Shown here piece after piece: positions 1 through 9,982 of a stretch of DNA of 64,000 nucleotides. Below the pieces are notes generated by a model. The model saw only the letters and a list, made by a program, of their open reading frames with translations. It ran no database searches and was not told where the DNA came from. Position 1 is the stretch's first letter; every line of letters begins with the position of its first letter. Position numbers and translations under genes: made by a program. Source of the DNA: Streptomyces rubradiris (lineage in GTDB: Bacteria; Actinomycetota; Actinomycetes; Streptomycetales; Streptomycetaceae); assembly GCF_016860525.1 (NCBI RefSeq), contig NZ_BNEA01000018.1:1-64000 (forward strand). Reading direction: 5' to 3'.

Positions 1-334
1 CCTTGGCCAGAATGCCGAGGATCCCCACCTCGGCTGCACGATGATCGGCTGCTGCCACGCCCGGCCGTCGATCGCGACATCCAGCCCCTCCACGCTGAAG
101 AACCGCCCGCTGCGGTGCACGACATTGCCGCTCCCGGTTCGAACGACCAGCCGTCGATCTTCTCAAGCGGCACCCGCTCGACGGTGAAGCGGTGCGCCTG
201 GCGCGCCCGGCGAGCCAGGCGTCGACGTCCTGGGTCCGCATGCCCGTACCGGCCACGACGGCCCGCAGGGAACGCTCCAGCCGTGCGGGCAGCCGGGTGT
301 CATCCCGCGCTGCCAGCTGTGTCGCGGTCGTCAT
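1..334 (-). pseudogene. NDP-hexose 2,3-dehydratase, 5' part, frameshifted
   Basis: The reverse strand from ATG 334 encodes the N-terminal part of an NDP-hexose 2,3-dehydratase, the enzyme that starts 2-deoxygenation of dTDP-sugars. After a start preceded by a GAAGGGA ribosome site, the pieces [38 protein letters not shown] and VGILGILAK follow one another as in the family. They lie in different frames, with breaks near 205, 135 and 30. The rest of the gene lies beyond the window edge. No open frame spans it, so it is either a pseudogene or a stretch with uncorrected indels. The next gene upstream on the same strand is a damaged glucose-1-phosphate thymidylyltransferase from the same sugar pathway, which favours joint decay of an old deoxysugar operon. 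Confidence 0.75.
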
Positions 335-751
335 GCTCGATCCCTTCGATACGAGGTCCGCCAGCGCACCGCGCGCAGCGCGGTGACACCCGCCCTCACC
401 TGGTCAGCCGGGCCACGGCCGGGCCGTACGCTCGTCGCTCGCGGTGACGGCGGGCCGGGCGGGCCGGCGCCGGCCCGCCCGTAGACCGCTCCCCGCACGG
501 CCGGACGCCCCCGCCGGCGAGGAACATGGCGGTGCCCCGGCACGACCCGTCCCGGGCAACCGACACATACAGCCCGGCGGGCGAGTGATCCGCCCGCCCC
601 GCGCCCGCGATGCGGGGTGGACGGGCGGGCGCGGCAGCATGCGCGGTGCTCTTCCTGCGGCTCGGTGTGCGGGCCGCCGACCGCCGCCGCGGCCGACGCG
701 GCCGCCGCGGCGGCGATCGGTGCGGGCAGGACGAACCCGGAAGAACGCTGA
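335..751. other. No gene seen between two decayed deoxysugar genes
   Basis: About 420 bases of very GC-rich DNA. All open frames here are arginine/proline-rich and look like no protein family. I see no RNA gene and no clear hairpin. Confidence 0.6.
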
Positions 752-1787
752 TCACGACGCACTGCGGTCCTCGGCCGAGGAGGTGGCAGGTGCCGTGACC
801 CGCAGCCGGCCGTTGGATATCTCACCGGTGACCGGTGGCCCTCCCCGCACGACGGAGCCGCCCAGGAGAATCGAGTCCCGCACGACGGCTTTGCGCACCC
901 GGCACTGCGGCCCGAGGGCGACATACGGGCCCAGGACGCTGTCCTCGACCACGCTGCCCGCGCCGAGGACGAGCGGCCCGCGCAGCACGGAGCGGGTCAC
1001 CCGCGCACCGCGCTCCACCGTCACATCGCCGTGCACGACACTCGCCGCGTCGACCACACCGGCGATGTTCGGAGGTAACCCGTCCAGCAGCAGCCGATTG
1101 CAGGCCAGCAGGCCCTCGACCGTGCCGGTGTCCTTCCACAGGCCGGTGAAAGGCTGCGCGGAGACGGTACCCCCCGCATCGATCAGGTACTGGATCGCGT
1201 CGGTGATCTCCAGTTCACCGCGCGGGCTGGGACTGATCCGGTCTACTGCGGCACAGATCTCCGTCGTGAAGAAGTAGACACCCATGATCGCCAGATCGCT
1301 CGGCGGCAAGGCGACTTCTCCACCACCGCACGGACATTGCCGTCCGCACGGAGGCCGGCCACACCGTACTGGCTCGGATCGGCGACCTTGGCAAGCAGCA
1401 GCTTCGCGGCCGGCCGGCTGGACCTGAACTCCTCGGCCGCGCCCGCCAGATCACCGACACCACATTGTCACCCAGGTACAGGACGAAATCCTCGTTGCCG
1501 AGGAAGCCCGCGGCGATACGGACACAGTGCGCGAGCCCGGCCGGGGTGTCCTGCCGGATGTAGGTGAGGTCCAGGCCCAGCGCCGCCCCGTCCCCCAGCG
1601 CCGCCCGGATCTGGTCGCCGTGCTCGCCCTCCACGACGCCGACCTGCCGTATGCCCATGGCCCGGATGTTGCGCAAGCAGTGCCGCAGGACCGGCTCGTT
1701 CGCGACGGGGATCAGCTGCTTGGGCATCGAGAGCGTCAACGGGCGCAACCGGCTACCGCTCCCGCCGGCCAGCACGAGTGCCTTCAT
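752..1787 (-). pseudogene. Glucose-1-phosphate thymidylyltransferase, two frameshifts
   Basis: This would join glucose-1-phosphate and dTTP to make dTDP-glucose, the first step of deoxysugar biosynthesis. From ATG 1787 the reading is MKALVLAGGSGSRLRPLT, the nucleotidyltransferase loop, then PKQLIPVANEPVL and YLGDNVV. Near 1460 one base is missing relative to the family. A second frame gives the DLAG/EEF region up to about 1315. Near 1310 the frame shifts again, as if about 8 bases were extra, and a third frame continues MGVYFFT, RGELEITDAIQYLIDAGG and the left-handed beta-helix C-terminus to 752. The summed length, about 345 aa, matches the long RmlA/StrD-like form. Three frames are needed, so as written it is broken. 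Either real decay or sequencing indels would explain this. Confidence 0.8.
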
Positions 1788-2373
1788 GCCCTGCATCCTG
1801 AGCCCTGCCGTTCGAGACCTGCTCAAGCGCCGCTCCCCGACCGGCCCGCACGACGGATACCAGGCCCCCCGGCTCCTCACACGCGCTCGTGACGACGCAG
1901 CCCGCCACCTCCCCCGGCACAGCATGCAAAACACCGGCGTCAGGCGGCCGCCCACACGCCCCGCGGCACACAACCGCGAGGGCCATGCCTGAACAGCAGC
2001 GCCCACCGGTGCCCCCCTCTTGGCCGAAGAACGCAGAACCGGCCCGGACGCCCCGCGCCGACCTGCCACAGCCGAGCAGGGCAGCACACCCCCCGGTACA
2101 GCACAACGAACATCCCCCCCCCCGGCCCGCCGGCCAGGACATCCAGACACCGGCCCGACGGCGCGGGCGGCCGCCGGCTCACACACCCGCGTGCTCAACC
2201 CCTCCCCCCCGCCACGGGGCCCGGGGTGCCGGGGTGCCGGGCCGTTCCCCTCGTTACCGGTATCCGCCCGAAAACCCCGAGTGAGGGCGGTCAGTTACGG
2301 CCCTCGTCCTTGCGCCCGCTCTCAGCGAATGATGAGAATCACGGCAACGTCTTACACGTATGGGGGAATCACT
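1788..2373. other. Gene-free stretch upstream of the secreted oxidase
   Basis: Nearly 590 bases with long C runs and no recognisable protein on either strand. The last 50 bases must carry the ribosome site (GGGGGAA at 2362-2368) and probably the promoter of the oxidase gene. An upstream in-frame extension exists but is low-complexity Pro/Arg/Thr and unlikely to be translated. Confidence 0.55.
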
Positions 2374-3921
2374 GTGGCAGGCAACCTCACTCGCCGTGCT
2401 GTCCTGAGCCTGACCGCCGCATCGACGGCCGGTGCGGTGACAGGCCTCCTCGGGCCGACCGGATCCGCCGCCGGCAGCACCACCCGGCGCCGCGGCACGG
2501 CCGGCTGGAACGCACTGAGCCGTCACCTCGACGGTGATCTCATCCTGCCGTCGGACGCACGCTACGAACAGGCCCGCGAGCAGTCACTCCGCCAGTTCGA
2601 CACCACCCACCCGATGGCCATCGCCTACTGCCAGAACACACAGGATGTCCAGACCGTCCTGGCGTTCGCCCAGGACAAAGGGATACACACCGTTCCCCGC
2701 AGCGGCGGACACAGTTTCGGCGGCTACTCGACGACGACCGGCATAATACTGGACGTCTCCCGGCTGAACCGGGTCACCACCGACCAAACACTCGTCACGA
2801 TCGGGGCCGGCACCCAGCAAGTCGACGCGCTGGCAGCCCTCACCCCGCACGGGCTCGCCCTGGCCAGCGGCCTCTGCCCCACCGTAGGCGCCGGCGGATT
2901 CATCCAGGGCGGCGGCATCGGCCATCAGACACGCAAATACGGCATGGCCTGCGACCGGCTCGTCTCAGCCGAAGTGGTACTGGCGGACCGGCGCGCCGTA
3001 CGCGCCTCGGCCCAAGACAACCCCGATCTGTACTGGGCACTGCGCGGCAACGGCGGCGGCAACTACGGCGTCGTCACCAGCTACACACTGCAACCCATAC
3101 GACGCACCACCCTGACCGGCTACAGACTGGTCTGGTCGGCAGGCGACACGGCCACAACGATCGAAAACTGGCAGCAGTGGGTGACAAGGGCACCCAACGA
3201 CCTCTCCTCGCTGCTCATAGCCGGCTCCGCAAGCCCCCCCTCACCCGACACCATGGTGAGCATCGCCGGCACCTGGTACGGCACCGTGGAAGACCTCGAC
3301 CGCCATATCGACGAACTCGTCGCAGCAGTCGGCACAAACCCCCTCAACCGGACCGTCGCAGAAAGATCGCTTCAGCAAGGCATGATGCAGATCTACGGCT
3401 GCGCGACCCTCACCACCGCACAATGCCACCGGGCCGGCACCACACCCGAATCGATGGTGCCCCGCTGGAACTACTACCGCACCCGGTCCCGGATGTTCGA
3501 CTCAACGGTGCCCCCCGCCGACATCGAGGACCTCCTGACAGTCCTGACCGACCCCACGCACATGCGAACCGGACAGACCCGCAAACTGTACTTCGAGGCC
3601 CTCGGAGGCGCCGCGAACGAACCGGCCCGCACCGACACCGCCTACGTACACCGCACCACCCAGATACTGGCCGGACTCACCGCAGAACTGCCCGACCCCG
3701 CCTACACCAGCGAAGACACAGCAGCCTGTGAAAACTGGCTCGCAGACGGCTTCGCCGTCCTCGACCGCCACTCCCTGCCCGAAAGCTACCAAAACTACAT
3801 GGACCCCGCCCTGGAAGACTGGCGGACCGCCTACTACGCCGAAAACTACCCCCGCCTGGCACGCATCAAGCACGCCTACGACCCGCACGGCTTCTTCCGC
3901 TTCCCCCGCAGCATCAGCTGA
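2374..3921 (+). CDS. Secreted berberine-bridge-like FAD oxidase
   Basis: A flavoprotein oxidase of the berberine bridge enzyme/glucooligosaccharide oxidase family, 515 aa from GTG 2374, chosen for the GGGGGAA ribosome site. It begins with a twin-arginine signal (NLTRRAVLSLTAA), so it is probably exported folded through Tat. The FAD-binding PCMH domain carries RSGGHSFGGY, whose His is the usual 8-alpha-histidyl FAD link, and GLCPTVGAGG, whose Cys is the usual 6-S-cysteinyl link. Bicovalent FAD is therefore expected. The C-terminal BBE motif (NYMD to YDPHGFFRFP) is complete. Family members oxidise sugars, alkaloids or late antibiotic intermediates, and the substrate here is unknown. Codons in the 3' third end in A or C more than usual. 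A 9-bp tandem repeat follows the stop. Confidence 0.93.
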   Translation: MAGNLTRRAVLSLTAASTAGAVTGLLGPTGSAAGSTTRRRGTAGWNALSRHLDGDLILPSDARYEQAREQSLRQFDTTHPMAIAYCQNTQDVQTVLAFAQDKGIHTVPRSGGHSFGGYSTTTGIILDVSRLNRVTTDQTLVTIGAGTQQVDALAALTPHGLALASGLCPTVGAGGFIQGGGIGHQTRKYGMACDRLVSAEVVLADRRAVRASAQDNPDLYWALRGNGGGNYGVVTSYTLQPIRRTTLTGYRLVWSAGDTATTIENWQQWVTRAPNDLSSLLIAGSASPPSPDTMVSIAGTWYGTVEDLDRHIDELVAAVGTNPLNRTVAERSLQQGMMQIYGCATLTTAQCHRAGTTPESMVPRWNYYRTRSRMFDSTVPPADIEDLLTVLTDPTHMRTGQTRKLYFEALGGAANEPARTDTAYVHRTTQILAGLTAELPDPAYTSEDTAACENWLADGFAVLDRHSLPESYQNYMDPALEDWRTAYYAENYPRLARIKHAYDPHGFFRFPRSIS

Positions 3922-3937
3922 CGAACAACCCCACCCC

Positions 3938-4034
<97 letters not shown>

Positions 4035-4131
4035 AGAACGACCGACGCCACGACACGTGACCGGCGGCGTTGCCCGGCGGACCGCCCGGCACCGCGCAAC
4101 GCACCGCCGGACCGCCCTCGGCCCCGGCCGC

Positions 4132-4812
4132 TCAGCCCGCGTCGCAGTGCTTCGCCGTGCCACAGGCCGCCACGTCCAAAGCGCTCGTGACCCAGTCGGC
4201 GAACGGCTTACCGGCGAGCTCGGCGGCAGCCTGCCAGCGCGTCAGCGCTTCACTCTCCACCTGAACCAGCGGCAACCGGGCAAGACCCCGGCGCTCCGCC
4301 GAGCCCCGGTGGGCACGCACCCTGCGCCGCAACTCTGTCTTCGACCAGCCGTTGTCATGCGCCCGCGCCAGCCAGACGTCCTGATCACCCGGTCGCAGCG
4401 CGGCCACCTCGGCGTGGTGCTGGAAACTCAGCTGAGGGTGACGGCGCGAGACATCGAACTTCCGCGCCACCCACGCATAGTTACGCAGCGTCTGATAATC
4501 CAGGCCGGCCGCCTCCACCGCCTGGCGGTACCGGTCACCGTACTTGTCCTGCCCATACACCAGCCAGTCCCCAAGACACCAGGCGAAGGAGTCGGCCGTC
4601 TGGAAAAGCTTCCGGCCGGCCGCCTGCCATGTCTCGAACGGCAGCGCCGCCGGCAGGCGCAATCCCACCCGGGTGGTGAGGATCTGGCCCTTGTGACCAG
4701 CCCGCGCCCGGGCCGGCACCGGCCCGGCCACAGCCACGCCGGCCGCGTTCTGACCGCCGCCTCCAGCGTCGATAAGCGGAAGCCCCGCCCGGCGAGGAGC
4801 AGAACGCGCCAT
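4132..4812 (-). CDS. LmbU-family transcriptional regulator
   Basis: Encodes 226 aa from ATG 4812. Longer in-frame starts exist at 4851 and 4863, and none has a perfect ribosome site. The core ILTTRVGLRLPAALPF, SFAWCLGDWLVYGQDKYGDR, GLDYQTLRNYAWVARKF and LSFQHHAEVAAL is diagnostic of LmbU, the cluster-situated activator of lincomycin genes. Homologues occur in many actinomycete antibiotic clusters. The family has a DNA-binding region but no classic named HTH. It is transcribed away from the FAD oxidoreductase start but on the same strand, with about 250 bases of AC-rich DNA and an imperfect palindrome upstream. Its likely targets are neighbouring biosynthetic genes, which is inference from family behaviour. 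Confidence 0.9.
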   Translation of the reverse strand: MARSAPRRAGLPLIDAGGGGQNAAGVAVAGPVPARARAGHKGQILTTRVGLRLPAALPFETWQAAGRKLFQTADSFAWCLGDWLVYGQDKYGDRYRQAVEAAGLDYQTLRNYAWVARKFDVSRRHPQLSFQHHAEVAALRPGDQDVWLARAHDNGWSKTELRRRVRAHRGSAERRGLARLPLVQVESEALTRWQAAAELAGKPFADWVTSALDVAACGTAKHCDAG

Positions 4813-4959
4813 GGCATGACGCCCCCCGCGCACGATGTCTGTCGCTTGCATGCCTGCAGTCACCGATCATGTCCGTCCGTCGTCCCCTGTCCGTCGGCCG
4901 GGCCGCGGCCACACAGGCCGCGCGCGGCCGTGCCACCAGCATGAAGGGACCACAAAGCC

Positions 4960-4973
4960 CAACACCAGTGTTG
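4960..4973. promoter_or_regulatory. Imperfect palindrome upstream of the LmbU-type gene
   Basis: CAACACCAGTGTTG reads the same on both strands at 12 of 14 positions. It lies about 150 bases upstream of the lmbU-like start, in otherwise simple AC-rich sequence. It could be an operator, but the protein that would bind it is unknown. Confidence 0.35.
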
Positions 4974-5068
4974 ACCTGTTGACTCCTGAAAGGAAACACC
5001 CAACCACCCCGAACCCGCACCAGGCACACCACAAAGGCCACACCCGGCCCAGCCCCACAGCCACGCCC

Positions 5069-6328
5069 CTACCACCGCACCAGACCATACGCACCCAACA
5101 GCCTCAAAGCCGCCTCCGCGTCACACACCGCCGCCTGCACAACCCGGTCCAGCAGACGATGACGCAGCCTCAAAGACAACGGCAAATGCCGCAAAGTGAC
5201 AGAAAACCGGGGAATATAAGCATGCGTCCGGGCAAAAATCCGGTCCCTCAAACGCCAGGCCCGATGATGGAACCGGTACCCGGAAACCGTGCCCCCCGCA
5301 CCGAGGAACTCACGCAGGACCAACGCCTCCAAAGCCGCAACAGTCGCAGCCCGCGAACCGACCAGATCCCCGTGGACACAACCCAAACCCATCAGCAACA
5401 GCCCGGAAGGCAGACCACGAGCACTGCCATACCGAAAGCACACACGCCCAGACACATACGGGAACGCAGGCTCACCAAGCGGCTCCGCCTCACCCAGCAC
5501 CTCACGAATATCCCCAGCCGCAAGACCCCCGGCAAACCGAAGCAAAGACCGGTCGTCACCCAAACGCGGCAAATCACCCACCAAACTACCCAGACTCAAA
5601 GCCCAACGACCCCGCTCCTCACGCACCAGACAACCCGAACGCGGCACAGCACACGTAGGAGCCACCACCACAGCCAAATCACCCTCAAGCACACCCACAG
5701 GCAACCTGTAACGCCGAACAACCTCACTCACACCGAGATGGACGGTGTCGGGACGCGGCGGGGCGACGCCCAGCCGGGTCAGCCATGCCAGGTGCGAGGC
5801 CTCGCCCGAGGCATCCACCACAAGGTCGGCGTCGACGCCCTGTTCCCGTTCGCCGCAGGGGTGGACGCGGACACCGGTCACCCGGCGGCCGTCGGCCGTC
5901 GCCATCAGGCCGGTGACATCGCAGCTGTCGACGATGCCGACGCCCGGGCACTGCAGCAGCACGCGCCGCAGGACGCCCTCCAGGAAGGCCTGGCTCACCG
6001 ACAGGCCCGTCAGCCCGGTCTCCCGCTGTCTGAGCGGTTGTCCGCCCAGGTACCAGCGGACGTCGGACAGGATGTCGCCGGCCGCGGCGCCCTGCGCGCG
6101 CAGCAGGTCCATGAACCCGGGAAGCAGTTGCTCGACGAGGTCGCCGAACAATGGCGCCAGCACGCAGACACGGCGCCCGTCCGGCAGACGGTCCAACGCG
6201 TCGGCGCCGCCCGTCACCTGTTCCCGTTCCAGGACCGTCACCCATGTGAATGCCTCGGTGAGCACCTTCGCGGCCAGCAGACCGGTCAGCCCGGCGCCGA
6301 TCACCACCGCATGCCGTCGCGGGACCAC
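5069..6328 (-). CDS. FAD-dependent oxidoreductase/monooxygenase
   Basis: A 419-aa flavoprotein starting at GTG 6328, eight bases after a GAAAGG ribosome site. The N-terminus has the Rossmann motif VIGAGLTGLLAAKVL and an acidic residue ending the second strand (VLERE). VDASGEASHLAWL and a late GLGCVHGDLVGSRAATVAA segment fit the FAD-binding fold of class A monooxygenases and related halogenase/epoxidase-like enzymes. The substrate cannot be told. It is unusual in composition: from the start to about 5745 codons end in G or C as in neighbours, but the C-terminal half uses many G- and T-ending codons. This gives an AC-rich plus strand and an abrupt switch inside one intact gene. It lies upstream of the LmbU-type gene on the same strand. 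Confidence 0.8.
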   Translation of the reverse strand: MVPRRHAVVIGAGLTGLLAAKVLTEAFTWVTVLEREQVTGGADALDRLPDGRRVCVLAPLFGDLVEQLLPGFMDLLRAQGAAAGDILSDVRWYLGGQPLRQRETGLTGLSVSQAFLEGVLRRVLLQCPGVGIVDSCDVTGLMATADGRRVTGVRVHPCGEREQGVDADLVVDASGEASHLAWLTRLGVAPPRPDTVHLGVSEVVRRYRLPVGVLEGDLAVVVAPTCAVPRSGCLVREERGRWALSLGSLVGDLPRLGDDRSLLRFAGGLAAGDIREVLGEAEPLGEPAFPYVSGRVCFRYGSARGLPSGLLLMGLGCVHGDLVGSRAATVAALEALVLREFLGAGGTVSGYRFHHRAWRLRDRIFARTHAYIPRFSVTLRHLPLSLRLRHRLLDRVVQAAVCDAEAALRLLGAYGLVRW

Positions 6329-7680
6329 CCTCGCGCCTTTCTCGTGTCGTTGTCTTTCCTTCACAAAAGCCCCCGGGCGGGCAGGCCGGTGCTGACGACC
6401 ATGCGTGCTCCGGGCCCGCCTGAGCATCCCCGCCGCTCCCGCCGCGGCAGCCGCCGGCACCCCGCTCGCCCAGGGGCACGGCAAACCGCGGATGACCCAC
6501 TTACCCGATGTTCTCTGCCCGTGCTCGAAGCCGAGCGCAGCACCACAGACGGCAGACCTCACCAGCGGCCCGGCCACCCTCGAACGCGTCGTCCGCAGCC
6601 AGGCGTTCGCGTACGCGAGCGGGCCGACCACCGGCGGACAGGTCGGTGACCTGGCCGGCACGAGCGCCTTCGCAGTGGCCCGCCCGCTGTACGGGATCGC
6701 TCGGCAGCCGTGGCAACCGGTGGCCGCCCGGACGCCGCAGCCGCGGTCGACAGGGCAGGGAGGAAGGCCGGCGCCGGCGCGGACGCGGATCTGCCTCGTC
6801 GCCACGGTCCCGGTGGGCCGGCCCACCGTTCGCCGGCAGCGCGTCCTGCCGGAACGCGGCGGCAGCCCCGTCCTTCACCTGACTGTGTCGCGCGTGCGCT
6901 CCCGCACCTGCGGGCCGGTCACCGGCACGGCGTTCCTCGCCCGTTTCGCGGCCCCGTGTGCGTGCTGTCGCAGTTGCTCCAGGCCGGGCGCGGCTCCTCA
7001 CCGCTGCAGGCAGGCCCGCTGGTCACGTCGAGCGCGGCGATGCCCTGCACCGGCGCGATGGTCTCCTTCCGGCTCGTGCCCAAGCACGGGCTTGTGGTCG
7101 TCATCGGCGGGATGACCACCATGGTGGGTCCGCTGCCGTTCGCGGCGCAACCACCGGCCCCGAAAGCCGACGCGGCAGCCGGCGGCACCCTCGTTCCGAG
7201 CTCGCTGACCGGCACCGGGAACGGCACCGTGCCACCACGGCCGACCGGAGCCTCGCTCGTCACCCCCGGCCCGCAGCAGACCGGGGCAGACGCCGGCGTC
7301 CTCGACACGGCCCCGTGCTCCGGCAGCCGGGCGGGCATCCCGGCAGCCGGCAGCACGCCGCAGCGGCGCGTCGGGCGCCTTCCTGTCCGTCATCAACCAC
7401 ACCGCCGGCGACACCGAACCGGAGGCCATCCCGGCGCGCTCGCGCATCACCTCAGCAAGCCGGACCTCAAAAGCACCGGGAGCAGCCGTCCACGGTGACC
7501 CGGGCGAGGCCGCCGGACGGTCAGCTCCTCGACGGTGACGGCGCCCGTCCGCCTGCCCCCCAGGCAGCGCGGGTCCGTTCCCGCACACGCGCCGCAGACG
7601 GGGGTCGCGGCCCTGAGCACGCGGTGGCCCGACGCCTCCCGCGGTATCCGCGCCGGCTGTGCCAACGGCCCGCGCACCGG
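6329..7680. other. 1.35-kb stretch with no recognisable gene
   Basis: Several open frames overlap here on both strands, but none shows a conserved motif or a convincing start with a ribosome site. A plus-strand frame around 7040-7140 is briefly hydrophobic (LVVVIGGMTTMVGPL) and could be a relic of a coding gene. I could not name it. I treat the whole stretch as degenerate or non-coding. Confidence 0.5.
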
Positions 7681-7700
7681 CTGTCCCGCCGGCGGGACAG
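7681..7700. terminator. 20-bp perfect palindrome downstream of the STAND regulator gene
   Basis: CTGTCCCGCCGGCGGGACAG is a perfect inverted repeat 15 bases past the stop of the minus-strand STAND regulator gene, a good place for a terminator hairpin. Its 16-bp core, GTCCCGCCGGCGGGAC, recurs exactly twice near 14.95 kb, so it may instead be a dispersed repeat or a protein-binding site. Confidence 0.6.
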
Positions 7701-7714
7701 CCGGCGCAACAGCC

Positions 7715-9982
7715 TCAGCTCGTGCGCTGCAGCTCCTGCGACAGGCTCTCCGCGCGCGGGTCGCCGAGTTCGTCGTAGAGCCGCAGCGCGGCGTTCCACG
7801 CCTCGGTGGCCCGGTCCTTCTCCCCGAAGCGGGCCAGGAGGTCACCGAGCCAGACCAGCCCGCCCGCCTCGCTCCAGCGGTCGTTGTCCGAACGGTGCAG
7901 GTCGATCGCGAGCCGCGCGTAACGCAGGGCCTGCTCGACGTCCCCGCGGAATTCGCAGATACCGCTCATCTTGATCAGGCCGCGGCCCAGCCGCTGATGG
8001 TCGCGAATCTCCTCACACAGCCGCAGCGAGTGCCGCACGGCCTCAAGCGCCGCATCGGACTTGCCCGCCTGGGTCTCTATGTCGCAGAGTATGGCGAGAG
8101 CCGCGGCATGGCCCTCCTCGTCGCCGACCTCCTCGAAGATCCGCACGGCCCGCATCGACAGTCCGTAGGCCTGCCCGGGGTCACCGCGGTCCCGCGCGGC
8201 GGTCGCCATGCCCGCCAGACTCCAGGCCTCCCCGCAACGGTCCCCGCACGCCCGGTGCAGGGCCATGGCTTCCTCGTACAGCCGCCCGCTCTCCGCGCGG
8301 TCGCGCAACCACCAGCGGGCATGGGCGAGATGGGTCTTGAGCCAGGCGAGCGCCCGCTGATCGCCCGTCTTCTCCGCCGCTTCCAGGCCGAGTTGGTGGC
8401 TGGTCACCCACACCGTCCACGGCTTGCGCAGCATCAGGTAGTCAAAAAGCCGCAGCACGAAGGCGGCCAGGACGTCGTGACAGCCCCATTCGGCCGCGAG
8501 CCTGCACACGGGCACGAAGTTCGGGAGCTCCACGTCACACCAGCGCAGCGCGGCCTCGGCATCGCAGAAGGGCCCGGGGCCGTCATCGTCCGACTCGTGG
8601 TGCAGCCAGTCCAGACGGGACCGGAAGGGAGCCAGCTGTCCACGCGCGGCGGTGACCGCCCGCAGATACCACAGCACCAGCCGCTCCACGGCCCGACGGC
8701 GCTCGTCCTCGTTCTCATCCACCCGGGCCCGCTCGGCGGCATACAGGCGCAGCAGCCCGTGCAGCCGGTACGCACCGCCGTCAAGGCGTTCCAGCAGATG
8801 GGTACTGTGCAGCCTCTCCAGCACGGAGACAACGTGAGCGCGGTCCCATCCGGCCAACGCGGCCGCGGCCTGCGCACTGACGGCCGTCCCCGGATGCAGG
8901 CTCAGCAGCCGGAACATCCGGCGGCAGTCGTCGTCGAGCTTGCGGTACGACCAGGAGAACACCGCCCGCACCGCGATGGAGTCGTCCGGCGAGAGCAGTT
9001 CCAGCAGACGCTCCTCGACCACGAGGCCGCTCAGCATCTGCTCCGGGCTCAGATGCGGATCCACCACCGCGTGCTCGGCAACGATACGCAGGGCCAGCGG
9101 CAGACGCCCGCACAGACGGGCCAGTTCATCGAGCGCGTGCATCTGCCCCGCGACCCGCTCCGGACCGAGGACCGTACGCAGCAACAGATGCGACTCCGCC
9201 CTCGACAGCGGCCGGAGAGTGACGCGCGTGGCATGGGTGCGCACCGCCATCGCGAACAGGCGGCTGCGGCTGGTGATGACGACGGCACAGTCACTGGCCG
9301 CCGGCAGGAGAGGTTCCACCTGCCCGGAATCGGCCGCGTTGTCGAGGATCAGCAGCACCCGCCGGCCGACCAGCAGCGAGCGGTACAACGCGGCTCTCTC
9401 ATCGCTCCCCTCCGGTATGTCCGACGCCGGGACGCCCAGCGCGAAAAGGAACTTCTCCAGGACCACCTCGGGATAGACATCCGGTCCGTTGCCGGAATAC
9501 CCCTGGAGATCCACATACAGCTGGCCGTCCGGGAAAAACGGTGCGACGTTGTGCGCCCAGCGCAGCGCGAGGGCCGTTTTGCCGACACCGGGGGGACCGT
9601 CGATCGCGACGGTCCGCGGCGTGCCCGGCTGGAGCGGACCGTTCAGTACCGCGTCGAGCTGGGCGAGTTCACTCTCCCGCCCGACGAAACCGGCCGTGAC
9701 CACGGGAAGCTGGGCAAGAGGCGCCTTCCCGGTGCGGGCGGCCTGCGGTCTGACCGACTGGCCCCCGGCGAGCGCGATGAGCCGGCCACCCGCGTCCAGG
9801 GCCTCGTCACACAAGCGGGCCAGGTCCTCCGAAGGGGGACGGCCGTTCTTCACCTTGCTCAGCCAGCCCGCCGTGTAACCGACCCGCTGAGCCAGTTTCC
9901 TCCAGGACAGCTGCCGTTCGGCGAGCAACGCCTCAAGCTCCCGGCTGAAAGGCGTACTCCCACCCGACCGCGTGGTCATCAT
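7715..9982 (-). CDS. STAND regulator: XRE HTH, NB-ARC ATPase, TPR repeats
   Basis: A 755-aa transcriptional regulator from ATG 9982 (or the adjacent ATG 9979), directly preceded by GAGGGGAGG. Residues about 10-65 form an XRE-type helix-turn-helix (LSWRKLAQRVGYTAGWLSKV). Residues about 110-400 are an NB-ARC ATPase with Walker A GPPGVGKTALALRW, Walker B VLLILDNA and the sensor ITSRSRL. The C-terminal half holds tetratricopeptide repeats (for example LDEAEKTGDQRA-like and FGEKDRATEAWNAALRLYDEL units). Proteins of this layout resemble the ATPase-TPR part of AfsR with the SARP domain exchanged for an XRE domain, and act as nucleotide-switched regulators of secondary metabolism. It is divergent from the NCS1 permease gene across 390 bases. 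Confidence 0.93.
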   Translation of the reverse strand: MMTTRSGGSTPFSRELEALLAERQLSWRKLAQRVGYTAGWLSKVKNGRPPSEDLARLCDEALDAGGRLIALAGGQSVRPQAARTGKAPLAQLPVVTAGFVGRESELAQLDAVLNGPLQPGTPRTVAIDGPPGVGKTALALRWAHNVAPFFPDGQLYVDLQGYSGNGPDVYPEVVLEKFLFALGVPASDIPEGSDERAALYRSLLVGRRVLLILDNAADSGQVEPLLPAASDCAVVITSRSRLFAMAVRTHATRVTLRPLSRAESHLLLRTVLGPERVAGQMHALDELARLCGRLPLALRIVAEHAVVDPHLSPEQMLSGLVVEERLLELLSPDDSIAVRAVFSWSYRKLDDDCRRMFRLLSLHPGTAVSAQAAAALAGWDRAHVVSVLERLHSTHLLERLDGGAYRLHGLLRLYAAERARVDENEDERRRAVERLVLWYLRAVTAARGQLAPFRSRLDWLHHESDDDGPGPFCDAEAALRWCDVELPNFVPVCRLAAEWGCHDVLAAFVLRLFDYLMLRKPWTVWVTSHQLGLEAAEKTGDQRALAWLKTHLAHARWWLRDRAESGRLYEEAMALHRACGDRCGEAWSLAGMATAARDRGDPGQAYGLSMRAVRIFEEVGDEEGHAAALAILCDIETQAGKSDAALEAVRHSLRLCEEIRDHQRLGRGLIKMSGICEFRGDVEQALRYARLAIDLHRSDNDRWSEAGGLVWLGDLLARFGEKDRATEAWNAALRLYDELGDPRAESLSQELQRTS

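Noticed and set aside
2020..2373. Upstream start for the secreted oxidase (118 more residues)
   Set aside because: The extension is low-complexity and would bury the Tat signal. GTG 2374 has a good ribosome site right before the twin-arginine motif.
4835..6649. A 604-codon plus-strand open frame opposite the FAD oxidoreductase
   Set aside because: Its Thr/Gln/Pro-rich sequence comes from the AC bias of the plus strand. The minus strand has a real FAD-binding protein.
6900..7500. Possible ketosynthase or hydrolase relic on the plus strand
   Set aside because: Only one short hydrophobic run is suggestive; no catalytic motif could be matched in any frame.
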